Shown: positions 10,501-19,788, numbered from the stretch's first letter. The stretch: 64,000 nucleotides of DNA from Chloroflexota bacterium (GCA_024224815.1 JAAENC010001036.1:1-64000); one strand, 5' to 3'. Notes: generated by a model from the letters alone, not told the origin. A program made the numbers and translations.

Positions 10501-12546
10501 TTATGGGGAGCAGTTTAATTCTGCCAGCATATTTTGCGCAATATTTTCCCCTTTTATATCACCTATCTCTGCCTCTGCGCGCACCCATAATTGGCATAAG
10601 CCTTTACGCAAGCGAGGCTCTTTTTGAATAGTGAGTTGCGATATATTTTCTGCGCGTTCCAAACTTCCCATATAAGCATAAGCTTCAATAAAAGGCAGCC
10701 ATTCAAATGCATCGACAGGATAATATCCTTGCGCTTCTGCTTCATCGCCTAAATGTGCAACTTCTTCCCAGTCCCTTTTTTGGCGGGCTAATTCGGCTTT
10801 GGTGGAGTAATAGCACCATTCATGAGTCGGTTCTTTTCCCAATAGCGATGTCGGAATATTAGGGCTCTCTGCATCAGTCAAAATCCGGGAGGGGTCAGAG
10901 AGATAAATTGCGTCGGTCAGGAAATCATCTTCTTTTTTATAGCTTTGTGCGTTTGCATATACTGAATCTAAAACACGCAGGCAGCCATTTTTAGGCGCGT
11001 ATATGACGATAGCGGCAGATGTGTTCCCTTCAAAACGCACCGTTCTATAGGGCACGATAATCTCTGTATCCATTTCGAGCGAGGGTAGGGTATAGCCGCC
11101 AAGCCTTTTTTCGGTGTTGACAAAAGCGTAGGGCAGCAAATCGCCAGCCTGATAATTAGGGGCGTAAATCCAATTTAGGGGGGCGGTCATGGCTTGGTCG
11201 CTTTCGTAAACCATCGGCAATTCATGCGTGATAAGGGCTGTGCCTTCTTTCATTGCGGGGATTCGCCAAGTGAGTTGCCACGCCAAATTGCGCTGTCTTT
11301 CCCAATCGCGTCGAAATTCATTTGCGCTGAGAAATTGTTGTCCAACTGCTAAGGCGAGGAGTCCGCTCAATACTAAATTGCGCCATTTTTCATTCTTTAT
11401 CAGAAACTCCAATAAGCCTGCTACAAGCAAAGCCGACGCAAACATAATAGAGATTGTTAAGCGGTCGAAAGTGCTGCCGATCTTTAGCGGTAATCCTGTT
11501 ATAAAGGAGGGCACACGCCCCAGAAAAATGCCCACGAAGCCAATAAAAATGGCTTCTTTTGCCCACTTGCCCCCATCCCAGCCTTCTCCCTCATGGGGAA
11601 GGGGTAAAGGGGAGTTAGAGGGGGGCGTTAGGCTCAAGTTTTGACGGTAGATGATGATGAGAGAAAATGCCAAAATAACGAGGGCAAGCCCAAGGATCGA
11701 GGTCGGCGCGGTTGGTGAATCCAAAAAATGGGGGATGAATTGAGTCCAGATCATCCAGAGGGATTTATAGAGCAAATCCCATATACCGATGAAGACTTCG
11801 GCGAGTACGCTCATGGATTTTTGACTTGCTTCCACGCTATAAGAGTTATACTCGCCCCGAGTGTAGTAATAGGCGAGCCAGCCTGCGTTTGCCAGCCAGA
11901 GCGCGAGGTAAGGCAGCCATCGTTTTGCGGACTCTTTTATCCGTACCAGGAAATTTGGTGTTGTTTCGTTAAGGATGAAAAAGATGAAAAGGGCGCGCAG
12001 CGGCTCAATGCTGACGAAGTATTCGGTCGGGAAAAGCCCCCAAAAAAGGAGCAGGAGGGCGAGCATTGTTTTTTGCCATTTGCCCGTGCGAATGGCTTGC
12101 GCTGTTAGCCCAAATGAGAAGAGGTAGGCGATTAGCGAAACCCATTCCTGATTAATATGCGTGAGCGCGACCCATTGCTGGCTGTAGCCGGGATAAAGAA
12201 GAAAGAGCAGACTAACGGCGAGATTTTGTGCTTTGTTTTTTGTCCAAATCTGGTTGAGCGCCCACCACGCCGCGAGTGCGCTGAAAAAACGAATGACCAG
12301 CCCAAATATCTGCCAGACAAAGGGGATGGGAGGAATGATGCTTGTGGTGAGTACAAATATAGGCGCAATAAAAGGACGGAAGGGCGCAAAGGCGGGGATA
12401 AATTCTGTGGGGCCGAGAAAGTTGCCGATCCAGGCGAAAGCCCAGTCATCCCAATGAAAACCGACCCAAGGAGTAAGGAGACCGTAGGCGAGGATTGTGA
12501 GTATTGCAAAGAGAAAGGGGATTGATTTTTGAGTGAATTTTTGCAT
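10501..12546 (-). CDS. Polytopic membrane protein, glycosyltransferase-like
   Basis: The product is about 681 residues from an ATG at 12546; a longer reading would need a TTG. Some ten or more hydrophobic segments occupy residues 10-430, with a conserved-looking FHWDDWAFAW just after the first, resembling the aspartate-bearing first loop of GT-C/PMT-type lipid-linked glycosyltransferases. The C-terminal 250 residues are soluble and helical, partly TPR-like. Substrate unknown. Near residue 310 a proline-rich stretch PLPLPHEGEGWDGGKW is encoded by a dispersed repeat inserted in frame (see repeat at 11565-11625). No operon partner is evident; the divergent neighbour starts at 12663. Confidence 0.7.
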   Translation of the reverse strand: MQKFTQKSIPFLFAILTILAYGLLTPWVGFHWDDWAFAWIGNFLGPTEFIPAFAPFRPFIAPIFVLTTSIIPPIPFVWQIFGLVIRFFSALAAWWALNQIWTKNKAQNLAVSLLFLLYPGYSQQWVALTHINQEWVSLIAYLFSFGLTAQAIRTGKWQKTMLALLLLFWGLFPTEYFVSIEPLRALFIFFILNETTPNFLVRIKESAKRWLPYLALWLANAGWLAYYYTRGEYNSYSVEASQKSMSVLAEVFIGIWDLLYKSLWMIWTQFIPHFLDSPTAPTSILGLALVILAFSLIIIYRQNLSLTPPSNSPLPLPHEGEGWDGGKWAKEAIFIGFVGIFLGRVPSFITGLPLKIGSTFDRLTISIMFASALLVAGLLEFLIKNEKWRNLVLSGLLALAVGQQFLSANEFRRDWERQRNLAWQLTWRIPAMKEGTALITHELPMVYESDQAMTAPLNWIYAPNYQAGDLLPYAFVNTEKRLGGYTLPSLEMDTEIIVPYRTVRFEGNTSAAIVIYAPKNGCLRVLDSVYANAQSYKKEDDFLTDAIYLSDPSRILTDAESPNIPTSLLGKEPTHEWCYYSTKAELARQKRDWEEVAHLGDEAEAQGYYPVDAFEWLPFIEAYAYMGSLERAENISQLTIQKEPRLRKGLCQLWVRAEAEIGDIKGENIAQNMLAELNCSP
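11565..11625. repeat. REP-like repeat inside a coding region
   Basis: The plus strand reads CCCCATCCCAGCCTTCTCCC, TCATGGGGAAGGGG and AAAGGGGAGT in sequence, with internal CTTCTCCC/GGGGAAGG pairing. The same motif type (CCCTCATCC, CCTTCTCCC, GGGAGAAGG) recurs at 56347-56450. It is in frame and open within the membrane protein gene. Confidence 0.65.
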
Positions 12547-12614
12547 GGGTTTATTGCGTAATGGTTTAAGCAAGAGCAAGATTTTCTATATCTTCGCGCA
12601 TTTGCTTAAAGTTG

Positions 12615-12635
12615 AAGTCTAAGGTCTGAAGTCTG
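12615..12635 (+). repeat. Tandem degenerate heptamer repeat (AAGTCTG type)
   Basis: Three consecutive 7-mers, AAGTCTA, AGGTCTG and AAGTCTG, lie between two divergent genes. A related five-copy array occurs at 47100-47134. Confidence 0.55.
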
Positions 12636-12662
12636 ACGACTTTTTGAATTATACTTTGTCTC

Positions 12663-13292
12663 ATGTATCCTGTCCCTGCAAAGGAAATTCGACGAGAAAT
12701 TGTGGTTGGTGGTTCGCGTTTTATTGCAACGCTGGTTCCTGCTTTTAGCGTGGATGAAGCGAAAGCCTTCATCGCTCGGATGAAGAGCGAATTTAACGAT
12801 GCTTCTCATAATGTCCCCGCATATTTGATTGGGGGCGGGAATTCTGTCACGGCGCACGCATCGGATGACGGAGAACCTTCGGGAACGGCGGGGAGACCGG
12901 CTCTTGCTGTTTTGCGCGGTAGCGCTTTGGGAGATGTGGCTCTTGTTATAACGCGCTATTTTGGCGGTACCAAATTGGGGACCGGTGGGTTGGTGAGGGC
13001 CTATACTCAAGCTGCTCAGGCGGTCGTTTTGGATGTCCCACGCGCGCAAAAGGTGATGGCGCATACTCTCTTGCTCGCTGCACCCTATTCTTTGCTGGAG
13101 CGCATCCGGCTGTTGGTTACTGAGTATAAGGGTGAGATTTTGGATGAAGATTTTGCAGCAGATGTAACGATGACGATCCGTTTTGGAGTTGAGAAATTGG
13201 CTTCTTTTGAAGAAGCTCTTTTGGAGCTTTCCGCGGGGAAAATAACTGTAGAGCTCATGGAAACCAGCGAGATTTTGCTGAAATTAGATTAA
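12663..13292 (+). CDS. yigZ: YigZ/IMPACT family protein
   Basis: The 209-residue protein belongs to UPF0029/IMPACT, whose bacterial members are linked to translation or elongation-factor-related functions without a settled reaction. The signature SHNVPAYLIG then ASDDGEPSGTAGRPAL and ITRYFGGTKLGTGGLVRAY (residues about 50-125) is diagnostic. The C-terminal 75 residues match the DUF1949 ferredoxin-like fold found in YigZ. It is divergent from the membrane protein gene, and the next gene begins 13 nt downstream with a good ribosome site. Confidence 0.92.
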   Translation: MYPVPAKEIRREIVVGGSRFIATLVPAFSVDEAKAFIARMKSEFNDASHNVPAYLIGGGNSVTAHASDDGEPSGTAGRPALAVLRGSALGDVALVITRYFGGTKLGTGGLVRAYTQAAQAVVLDVPRAQKVMAHTLLLAAPYSLLERIRLLVTEYKGEILDEDFAADVTMTIRFGVEKLASFEEALLELSAGKITVELMETSEILLKLD

Positions 13293-13305
13293 GAAAGGAA
13301 ATACT

Positions 13306-13926
13306 ATGTTCAAAATATTCAAGAAAAAACCAGATAAATTCATACTTCTGCTCATTGAGCAAGCTGCCCTAAGCTATAAGGGCGTTGAGGCTTTGCAAGA
13401 ATATATGAAAAGCCACGACCATGATTTAGCAGAAGAAGTAACCCGGATAGAAAAAGAAGCTGACGAAGTACGGCGAATTTTGATCGATGAACTGAACCGC
13501 TCTTTTGTAACGCCAATTGATCGCGAAGATATTTTTGCACTTTCTCGTTCAATTGACGATGTTGTTGACTATGCATATAGCACGATCAGCGAAATGGATG
13601 TCCTAGATGTAGAGCCTACAACTTTTATGATGCGAATGACTTCATTGATAAAAGAGGCAACCTACGAGCTTTATATGGCGATGCAACGCTTAGAAGAACA
13701 TCCTGCTGTAGCGGTTGAACATTCGCAGAGAGCAAAAGCCTTAGAATCGCGCGTAGAAAGAGCATACCGCGAGGCAATTGCGGATATTTTCAGTGGCCCA
13801 GAAGACGTACATCACGTTTTTGAGATGCTAAAACGCCGTGAAGTATTGCGCCATCTCAGCAACGCTGCTGATCGTGTGGATGAAGCAGCAAATTTGATTG
13901 CGGATATTGTCGTTAAGACGAGTTAA
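13306..13926 (+). CDS. DUF47/PhoU-like phosphate transport accessory protein
   Basis: The 206-residue, almost wholly helical protein is of the TIGR00153/DUF47 family, related to PhoU. It has paired helical bundles with acidic metal-type motifs such as EVTRIEKEADEVRR (about 46-59) and ALESRVERAYREAI (about 146-159), which resemble the ExxxD metal sites of PhoU proteins. Members usually sit next to Pit transporters and modulate them. Here it ends 10 nt before a Pit gene, supporting that role. The start follows GAAAGGAAATACT. Confidence 0.9.
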   Translation: MFKIFKKKPDKFILLLIEQAALSYKGVEALQEYMKSHDHDLAEEVTRIEKEADEVRRILIDELNRSFVTPIDREDIFALSRSIDDVVDYAYSTISEMDVLDVEPTTFMMRMTSLIKEATYELYMAMQRLEEHPAVAVEHSQRAKALESRVERAYREAIADIFSGPEDVHHVFEMLKRREVLRHLSNAADRVDEAANLIADIVVKTS

Positions 13927-13936
13927 GGAGTATAGA

Positions 13937-14923
13937 ATGATGACTCCTATTTTAATTGTGATGATCGTTTTATCGATCATTTTTGATTTTCTAAACGGCA
14001 TCCATGATTCGAGCAATATTGTGGCGACAATGATCGCTTCTCGGGCTTTTAGCCCGCGTGTAGCTTTAGGAATCACCGCTATTGCGCATTTTATTGCCCC
14101 TTTTATCTTTGGCGTAGCCGTTGCAACGACTATTGGTCATGAAGTTGTCGCAGCAAAAGCGATCACGCTCAACGTACTTATTGCTGCCTTAGCAAGTGCC
14201 ATTATTTGGAATCTGCTTACCTGGTTTTTGGGTATTCCAAGCAGCTCTTCACACGCGCTTATTGGCGGGATGATCGGTGCCGTGGGTATTGGGGCAGGTT
14301 TGGATGCGATCGAATTGCGAGGGCTGGAAAAGATCCTGATAGCTCTTTTCATCTCTCCCGTCATCGGGTTGCTTTTGGGACATATTTTTACGAAAATAGT
14401 ATTTTTCCTGGCTCGTAATGCGACACCAAAGATCAATGTTTTCTTTAAGCGCTCTCAAATTGTCTCGGCAGTTGCTCTTTCGCTTAGCCATGGCACAAAT
14501 GATGCCCAAAAAACGATGGGTATTATCACTTTGGGTTTGGTTGTTGCGGGTGTTATCCCAAACTTCGAAGTACCCTTATGGGTTATCACGATCAGTGCAG
14601 CCGCCATTGCATTAGGCACGGCTTTGGGCGGATGGAAGTTGATCAAAACGCTAGGTTCTAAGTTTTATAAAATCCGCCCTGTGCATGGTTTCAGCTCACA
14701 GCTTACCTCTGCGGTCGTCATTCTTGGCGCATCCATTTTTGGTGGCCCTGTGAGCACCACGCAAGTCGTTAGCTCGTCGATCATGGGCGTTGGTTCAGCA
14801 GATCGCGTAAAAATGGTGCGTTGGGGCGTAGCAAAAGAAATCATGGTCGCTTGGCTGATAACGATCCCCGCCACAGCCGCAGTTGCTGCCGGAATTTATT
14901 GGCTCATCGAGAAATTTCTTTAG
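13937..14923 (+). CDS. pit: Inorganic phosphate transporter, PiT family
   Basis: About 328 residues with ten hydrophobic segments, importing phosphate by cation symport. The two PiT repeats show their signature motifs: FDFLNGIHDSSNIVATMI near residue 16 and SHGTNDAQKTMGIITLG near 190. ATG 13937 (or 13940) is preferred over the upstream in-frame codon because AAGGAG sits just before it. It forms a two-gene operon with the DUF47 protein. The shorter, archaeal-like PiT form fits its length. Substrate could be phosphate or another oxyanion. Confidence 0.93.
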   Translation: MMTPILIVMIVLSIIFDFLNGIHDSSNIVATMIASRAFSPRVALGITAIAHFIAPFIFGVAVATTIGHEVVAAKAITLNVLIAALASAIIWNLLTWFLGIPSSSSHALIGGMIGAVGIGAGLDAIELRGLEKILIALFISPVIGLLLGHIFTKIVFFLARNATPKINVFFKRSQIVSAVALSLSHGTNDAQKTMGIITLGLVVAGVIPNFEVPLWVITISAAAIALGTALGGWKLIKTLGSKFYKIRPVHGFSSQLTSAVVILGASIFGGPVSTTQVVSSSIMGVGSADRVKMVRWGVAKEIMVAWLITIPATAAVAAGIYWLIEKFL

Positions 14924-15009
14924 ATGGATGAAAAACCGCACCAAACTTCTTTTGGGCTTGATACCGTCAAATAAGATTTTCCAAAAAAACAAAAAATACC
15001 GTTAAAAAG

Positions 15010-15040
15010 AGAGACCGCCAATTTTGGCGGTCTCTTGTTT
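15010..15040. terminator. Bidirectional terminator between pit and an NBR1-Ig lipoprotein
   Basis: AGAGACCGCCA (15010-15020) pairs with TGGCGGTCTCT (15025-15035) around ATTT, with A-rich and T-rich flanks. It serves converging genes. Confidence 0.85.
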
Positions 15041-15052
15041 TGTGTTCTTTCG

Positions 15053-15991
15053 CTAATCAACTTGATCTGGGCAGTTGTTCACGAAAGTGTAGGTTGGGTA
15101 AGTAATTTTATCGGGTTTAGAGATAGATACTTGTACCGAGCGTGGTGCCGGGCCAGCGCCTTTGTGCAGAGTCCAGTCCATTGATATTGTTTGTGAACCT
15201 GCTTCTTCAAAGAAGAGAGTTTCTTTTGGGGTGTGGTTCCCATCGCTTTGCAGGAATTGTGCAACAACGGTCATTTTGCCGCTAACTGTAATGGTTGCGT
15301 TAATATTCCAGTGAACATTTGTAGGGCACCCAAAATCTGGTTCTCTGTCCAGAGAATAGACAACGGATGTAATCCCAATATCTTTCTTTATATCATCGGG
15401 ATTGGCAATAGCGACATTCGCCGTGATAGGGGCATTATATTCACCAACGCCAAAAACATAGCCTGAAGGCGATTTGAATTTCCATTCATTGCCATAGCTG
15501 CCCGGGGTGTCCGGAGCAAGCAATTGGATGGGAAGGCTCATTATTTGCCCTGGAGGAGTATCTTCAAAAAACTCATACTCAAAAGCACTACCCAAGCGGT
15601 CACCACTCCAATAGATGAGTTTATATCCTTTATGCCAGGTACAAGTCCCATCATTTCTTATACTCCAACTTTTTGTAAAGTATTCACCAATTCCGATAAC
15701 GGTGCCGTCAGGGATGGTTTCACCGACGAAGGTGGCTACAAGGCATCCTTCTGGAGCAACACCAGGAACAGGGGTTTCTGTGGGCGTTGGAGTGAATGTA
15801 GGTGTAGCTTCTTCTACATTTTCGACTGGCTCGGGAGTAGCGGTTTTTTCTGCTTGTTGCGTAAAGCGTGCTTCAACAGTTTGGGCAGCAGAGGTTGCGA
15901 CCATAGATAGATCTTCTTCTGATGGAGTACCTCCGCATGCACTGATGATGAGGCTCAGGGCGAAGCCGAGAGCTAGTATTTTCTTTTTCAT
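15053..15991 (-). CDS. Lipoprotein with NBR1-type Ig-like domain (copy 1)
   Basis: A 312-residue exported lipoprotein from ATG 15991; an upstream in-frame start is rejected because AAAGGA precedes this ATG. The lipobox is LIISAC. After a low-complexity E/T/P linker (about 35-85) comes an Ig-like domain of the type first named from NBR1 (about 90-200). It is recognised by IPDGTVIGIGEYFTKSWSIR, a conserved GTCTW turn and the closing DTPGSYGNEWKF. The C-terminal 100 residues form a second beta-rich module. The protein is probably structural or adhesive. It is a paralogue of the adjacent gene at 16182. Confidence 0.85.
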   Translation of the reverse strand: MKKKILALGFALSLIISACGGTPSEEDLSMVATSAAQTVEARFTQQAEKTATPEPVENVEEATPTFTPTPTETPVPGVAPEGCLVATFVGETIPDGTVIGIGEYFTKSWSIRNDGTCTWHKGYKLIYWSGDRLGSAFEYEFFEDTPPGQIMSLPIQLLAPDTPGSYGNEWKFKSPSGYVFGVGEYNAPITANVAIANPDDIKKDIGITSVVYSLDREPDFGCPTNVHWNINATITVSGKMTVVAQFLQSDGNHTPKETLFFEEAGSQTISMDWTLHKGAGPAPRSVQVSISKPDKITYPTYTFVNNCPDQVD

Positions 15992-16037
15992 ATCTTTTTC
16001 CTTTACCAGAATAGTTGTTTTTGGTCTGGCGAAGGCT

Positions 16038-16043
16038 ATTATA
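16038..16043 (-). promoter_or_regulatory. Candidate -10 for NBR1-Ig lipoprotein copy 1
   Basis: The minus strand carries TATAAT within CAGTATAATAGC, about 47 nt before the ATG. No convincing -35 is seen at 16-18 bp. Confidence 0.35.
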
Positions 16044-16181
16044 CTGATTTTTCTTATGCTGTATAGTCCACAGAAGTCCGCCAAGATCGATATTTAAAGG
16101 GGATAATGTTGATCTTAACGAATAAACTTCTTTAGCGGAAGCAGGTTGAATTCACGGGCGGGGCGGAAAATCCTATCCTGT

Positions 16182-17087
16182 TTATGGGCAGTTAAAGGAT
16201 GCTGATCCGAATTCCTGGTGGTTTGGATCGTCTATATATAGGTGCGCAGTGAAACTACCTGCGTGAGGGCACGATGTCCAGAGTGTGGCAGCTTCTTTGG
16301 TTTCACCGGATGCAAAGTTAAGTTCTTCAGTGGCTGTGGTTATGTCAGGTTGTCCTGCTTCACGAAGGATCCAATGGTATTCTACTTTTCCTGCTTTATT
16401 TGTTGTGATTTTTGCAGAGAGTGCTACGCCACGCCCGCTAATATGGAAGGAATCCATATCGCTGACGCTGGTGACGGCAAAGGCACCACTTTGTACTTTG
16501 ATCTGGACATAGACTTTTGCAAAAAGCACATTTTTATTATTACGAATTTGCCAACTGCTAACATAATTGCCGCTTTCTGTTGGCGCAGTGAAGTTGACAG
16601 AAATATCTACTGTGCTTCCAGGAGCTACGTTACCGAGCATGGGTTGAGGAGATACACCGCCCATTTTCTCGCCACTGACAAAGACGAGGTCATAATCGGA
16701 TGTCCAGGCACAAGTGCCGATATTTTTTACACGCCATGTTTTTGTAAAAGTTTCTCCAGGTGAAAAGGCGGTTCCATCGGGTACTGTGACATCTGTGACG
16801 AAATCGGCTTTGTTACATGAATCTTCTGTTGGCGTGAGCGTAGGAATAGCTGCTGTTGGGGGAGAAAGAGTAGGTGGGCTAAGCATTGGTGCTGTGCTGC
16901 CAGAGTCTTGCGTTGGCGCGTTATTTGCGCGAGCGACTTCGGTTAATTGTACTGCTGCGGTTTGAGCTGCGGCTGTAAAAACGATATTGGGGTCATTTTC
17001 CCGTGCTTCTTCTGATGGGAGCGTACAGGCAAAGATAAGTAGCGTTCCTAGCGCAAGAAGAATAAGAAGTTTTGTTTTTTTCGACAT
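16182..17087 (-). CDS. Lipoprotein with NBR1-type Ig-like domain (copy 2)
   Basis: A 301-residue paralogue of the neighbouring lipoprotein with the same plan: lipobox LLIFAC, a T/P/S-rich linker (about 50-90), then an NBR1-like Ig domain (about 92-200) with VPDGTAFSPGETFTKTWRVK, GTCAW and a terminal SGNYVSSWQIRN. A C-terminal beta domain follows. Both copies share a motif with AAQT near residues 40-45. AGGAGA precedes the start. The proteins have diverged well beyond a recent duplication. No enzyme motif is seen; a cell-surface role is inferred. Confidence 0.84.
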   Translation of the reverse strand: MSKKTKLLILLALGTLLIFACTLPSEEARENDPNIVFTAAAQTAAVQLTEVARANNAPTQDSGSTAPMLSPPTLSPPTAAIPTLTPTEDSCNKADFVTDVTVPDGTAFSPGETFTKTWRVKNIGTCAWTSDYDLVFVSGEKMGGVSPQPMLGNVAPGSTVDISVNFTAPTESGNYVSSWQIRNNKNVLFAKVYVQIKVQSGAFAVTSVSDMDSFHISGRGVALSAKITTNKAGKVEYHWILREAGQPDITTATEELNFASGETKEAATLWTSCPHAGSFTAHLYIDDPNHQEFGSASFNCP

Positions 17088-17171
17088 GAGAATCTCCTCT
17101 TTTTAGATATAGTGCGTAATTGTACATCATCGAGGAAGCCTAAAAAAGGATTTTTATTCCCCGCAAGATAG

Positions 17172-17204
17172 TAAATAAAAAGGACGCTCCTTTTGGAGCG
17201 TCCT
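17172..17204 (-). terminator. Terminator of the ABC transporter operon
   Basis: AGGACGCTCC (17181-17190) pairs with GGAGCGTCCT (17195-17204) around TTTT. On the minus strand it is followed by TTTTTATTTA. It lies 12 nt beyond the ATPase stop codon. Confidence 0.88.
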
Positions 17205-17216
17205 GATTTAGTGTTT

Positions 17217-18749
17217 TTATACTACAGCTTCGGGAGTTGCCCCGGCCATCCATAAGCCAAGTTGCTCTCGGGTGGTGCCTTTTGCTTCTACAATCGTCAC
17301 AATTTCACCGCGGAACATAATAGCTATGCGGTCAGATAGTGAGAGAATTTCATCTAACTCGGCAGAGATAACGACAACGCCGATGCCCTCGTCACGCATT
17401 TTGACGATCTCTTTATGAATATATTCGATCGAGCCAACATCAAGACCGCGCGTTGGTTGATTAGCAATTAAAACCTTGAGCGGGCGGCTGAATTCTCGTC
17501 CTACAATAACTTTTTGCTGATTTCCACCGGAGAGCGTGGATGCAGCAACATCAGGTCCCGGTGCTCGAACATCGAAGCGTTCAATTAACCCGAGTGCGTT
17601 CTTAAGAACGGCTTGCTCGTCGCGCACCAACATCTGCCCGGCATATGGCTTTTGATAGTAGGTATTCAAGACCATATTATCTGCCAGATCATAGGGGAGA
17701 ACCAAACCATGTTTGTGTCGATCTTCAGGAACATGCCCCACTCCATGCTCTACAAGATAACGTGGATTTTCAAAGGGAATTGTCTCTCCAGAAAGGTACA
17801 CTTTTCCGGATGTTGCATCACGCAACCCCGTCATCGCTTCAACTAGCTCAGTTTGCCCATTACCCTGGATGCCTGCGATGCCTAAAATTTCACCTGCGCG
17901 AACTTCAAAGGATATATCTTTAACGACTTCTACATCGCGTTCGTCAGTGATTTTGAGATGCTCCACTTCAAGGACTACATCTTCGGGCTTTGCAGGAGAT
18001 TTTTCGACTTCGAGGAGAACATCACGTCCTACCATCATGGTCGCAAGACCTTGTTGGTCTGTCTCTTTGGGAGATGTATGCCCAACAACTTTACCGCGTC
18101 TCATAACAGTAACGCGATCAGCTACATTCAGGATTTCTTTGAGTTTATGTGTAATGAAAATGATGGATACACCCTGTTCTGTAAGCTGCCGCATGACCAC
18201 GAAAAGGTCTTCAGCTTCTTGAGGAGTTAATACGGCTGTAGGCTCATCAAGAACAAGGATATTTGCTTTACGATAGAGCGCTTTTAAAATCTCAACACGT
18301 TGCTGCACGCCAACTGGAAGGTCTTCGACGATTGCATCGGGATCTACTTCGAGGCCATAAGCTTCTGAGATTTTTAGAATCTCTTTGCGTGCGCGGTTCA
18401 GGTCAAGACTGGTGCCTTTCGTTACTTCTGAGCCGAGGATCATATTTTCGGTCACACTAAAGACAGGGACAAGCATGAAATGTTGATGCACCATACCGAT
18501 GCCGTAGTTAATGGCATCGCTGGGGCCGTTGATTTCAACCAGTTTATTGTCAATGAAAAATTCACCTTCATCTTGAGCATATAAGCCATAGACAACATTC
18601 ATCAAGGTGCTTTTTCCAGCACCATTTTCACCGAGCAACGCATGAATTTCGCCCTTGCGAAGTGAAAAGCTTACATTGTCATTAGCCAGAACACCAGGAA
18701 ATCTTTTGGTGACGTTGCGAATTTCGAGAGCCAGGTTTTCTTCTGTCAT
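17217..18749 (-). CDS. ABC transporter ATPase, nucleoside/sugar type (two NBDs)
   Basis: The 510-residue tandem-NBD ATPase is like NupO/YufO and RbsA, energising uptake through two permeases. NBD1 has Walker A GENGAGKSTLMN (about 38-49), signature-region LPVGVQQRVEILKAL and Walker B ILVLDEPTAVL. NBD2 has a degenerate Walker A GIQGNGQTELVEAMTG (about 292-307), as usual in this family, but an intact LSGGNQQKVIVGREF signature. It is third in a permease-permease-ATPase operon, with only 3 nt between genes. Substrate class (nucleosides rather than sugars) is inferred from the permease types. Confidence 0.92.
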   Translation of the reverse strand: MTEENLALEIRNVTKRFPGVLANDNVSFSLRKGEIHALLGENGAGKSTLMNVVYGLYAQDEGEFFIDNKLVEINGPSDAINYGIGMVHQHFMLVPVFSVTENMILGSEVTKGTSLDLNRARKEILKISEAYGLEVDPDAIVEDLPVGVQQRVEILKALYRKANILVLDEPTAVLTPQEAEDLFVVMRQLTEQGVSIIFITHKLKEILNVADRVTVMRRGKVVGHTSPKETDQQGLATMMVGRDVLLEVEKSPAKPEDVVLEVEHLKITDERDVEVVKDISFEVRAGEILGIAGIQGNGQTELVEAMTGLRDATSGKVYLSGETIPFENPRYLVEHGVGHVPEDRHKHGLVLPYDLADNMVLNTYYQKPYAGQMLVRDEQAVLKNALGLIERFDVRAPGPDVAASTLSGGNQQKVIVGREFSRPLKVLIANQPTRGLDVGSIEYIHKEIVKMRDEGIGVVVISAELDEILSLSDRIAIMFRGEIVTIVEAKGTTREQLGLWMAGATPEAVV

Positions 18750-18752
18750 GGC

Positions 18753-19778
18753 CTACTCCTTCTCGTAGGGGACGCCATCTGCGGCTGGAACGCGGGTGCG
18801 CCCAACAAAGCCAGATAAGATGACAATGGTCAAAACATAAGGCAACATCCCGATGAATTGATGTGCTATTTTGATGTCGGCAAATTGAAGTTGGGTTTGC
18901 ATGGCGTTTGCAAAACCAAAGAGTAACGCTGCGCCCCATGCGCCAAGTGGGGTGTATTTACCGAAAAGCATGACTGCGAGTGCTACAAAACCGCGCCCGT
19001 TCGTCATTGCTCTTTCAAATGAACCGACAGCTTCCAGTGTTAGGAATGCACCTGCAAGACCGGCGATTGCGCCGCCAACAATTACGTTTACATAGCGAAC
19101 TTTGAATACATTGACACCAAGGGTATCTGCTGCGCGTGGGTGTTCTCCAACTGCGCGGGTACGCAGTCCCCATTTAGTGTAAAAGAGAACGTAATGAACA
19201 GCGATAACGAGAATAAAAGTCGCGTAGGTGATGGGAGGGTTATTGAAAAATGCTGGTCCAATAATGGGAATATCAGCCAGAGGGCCGAGAGGGATGGGTA
19301 ACATTTTCCCATCTGTAGTTAAGCCAACTTGGTAAAAATAACCCGTTAGGCCGAGTGCGAGGATGTTGATAACCGTTCCGCCGATGATCTGGTCCATTTT
19401 CAGGGTTACGGACATATAGGCGAGTAGCAAGCCCATGAGCGCACCAGCGAGAATAGCGGCGATAACGGCGATAAGAAGGTTGCCCGTCCAAACATTGACG
19501 AGAAATCCGACAAATGCACCGAGGAGCATTTGTCCCTCGATCCCGATATTGATAACAGCGGAGCGTTCGCAAAGTAATCCACATAGGGCGCCTAAAACAA
19601 GCGGGGTGGATTGTCGAATTGTCGATGCGAGAACAGCTTCTGTAACTTGGGCGTTTAGGATATATTGCCAAATGGTAATTCCGATGACGGCTATGGCAAT
19701 AAAAATGGTAACGCCCCATTGCTTAAGAAATTGTTGTGAAGGAGAAAGAGGAGCGGGGAGAGTATTAGTTGTTTGCAT
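18753..19778 (-). CDS. ABC transporter permease (NupQ/YufQ-like)
   Basis: About 341 residues from ATG 19778, chosen because GGGAGTC precedes it and it leaves a 10-nt gap to the upstream gene. Eight or more transmembrane segments. The motif INIGIEGQMLLGAFVGFLVN near residue 76 and the GTPLGAWGAALLFGFANAM-like segment near the C terminus (here YTPLGAWGAALLFGFANAM) mark the BPD_transp_2 family of nucleoside/ribose permeases. Partner of the preceding permease and the double ATPase. Confidence 0.9.
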   Translation of the reverse strand: MQTTNTLPAPLSPSQQFLKQWGVTIFIAIAVIGITIWQYILNAQVTEAVLASTIRQSTPLVLGALCGLLCERSAVINIGIEGQMLLGAFVGFLVNVWTGNLLIAVIAAILAGALMGLLLAYMSVTLKMDQIIGGTVINILALGLTGYFYQVGLTTDGKMLPIPLGPLADIPIIGPAFFNNPPITYATFILVIAVHYVLFYTKWGLRTRAVGEHPRAADTLGVNVFKVRYVNVIVGGAIAGLAGAFLTLEAVGSFERAMTNGRGFVALAVMLFGKYTPLGAWGAALLFGFANAMQTQLQFADIKIAHQFIGMLPYVLTIVILSGFVGRTRVPAADGVPYEKE

Positions 19779-19788
19779 AAGAGACTCC

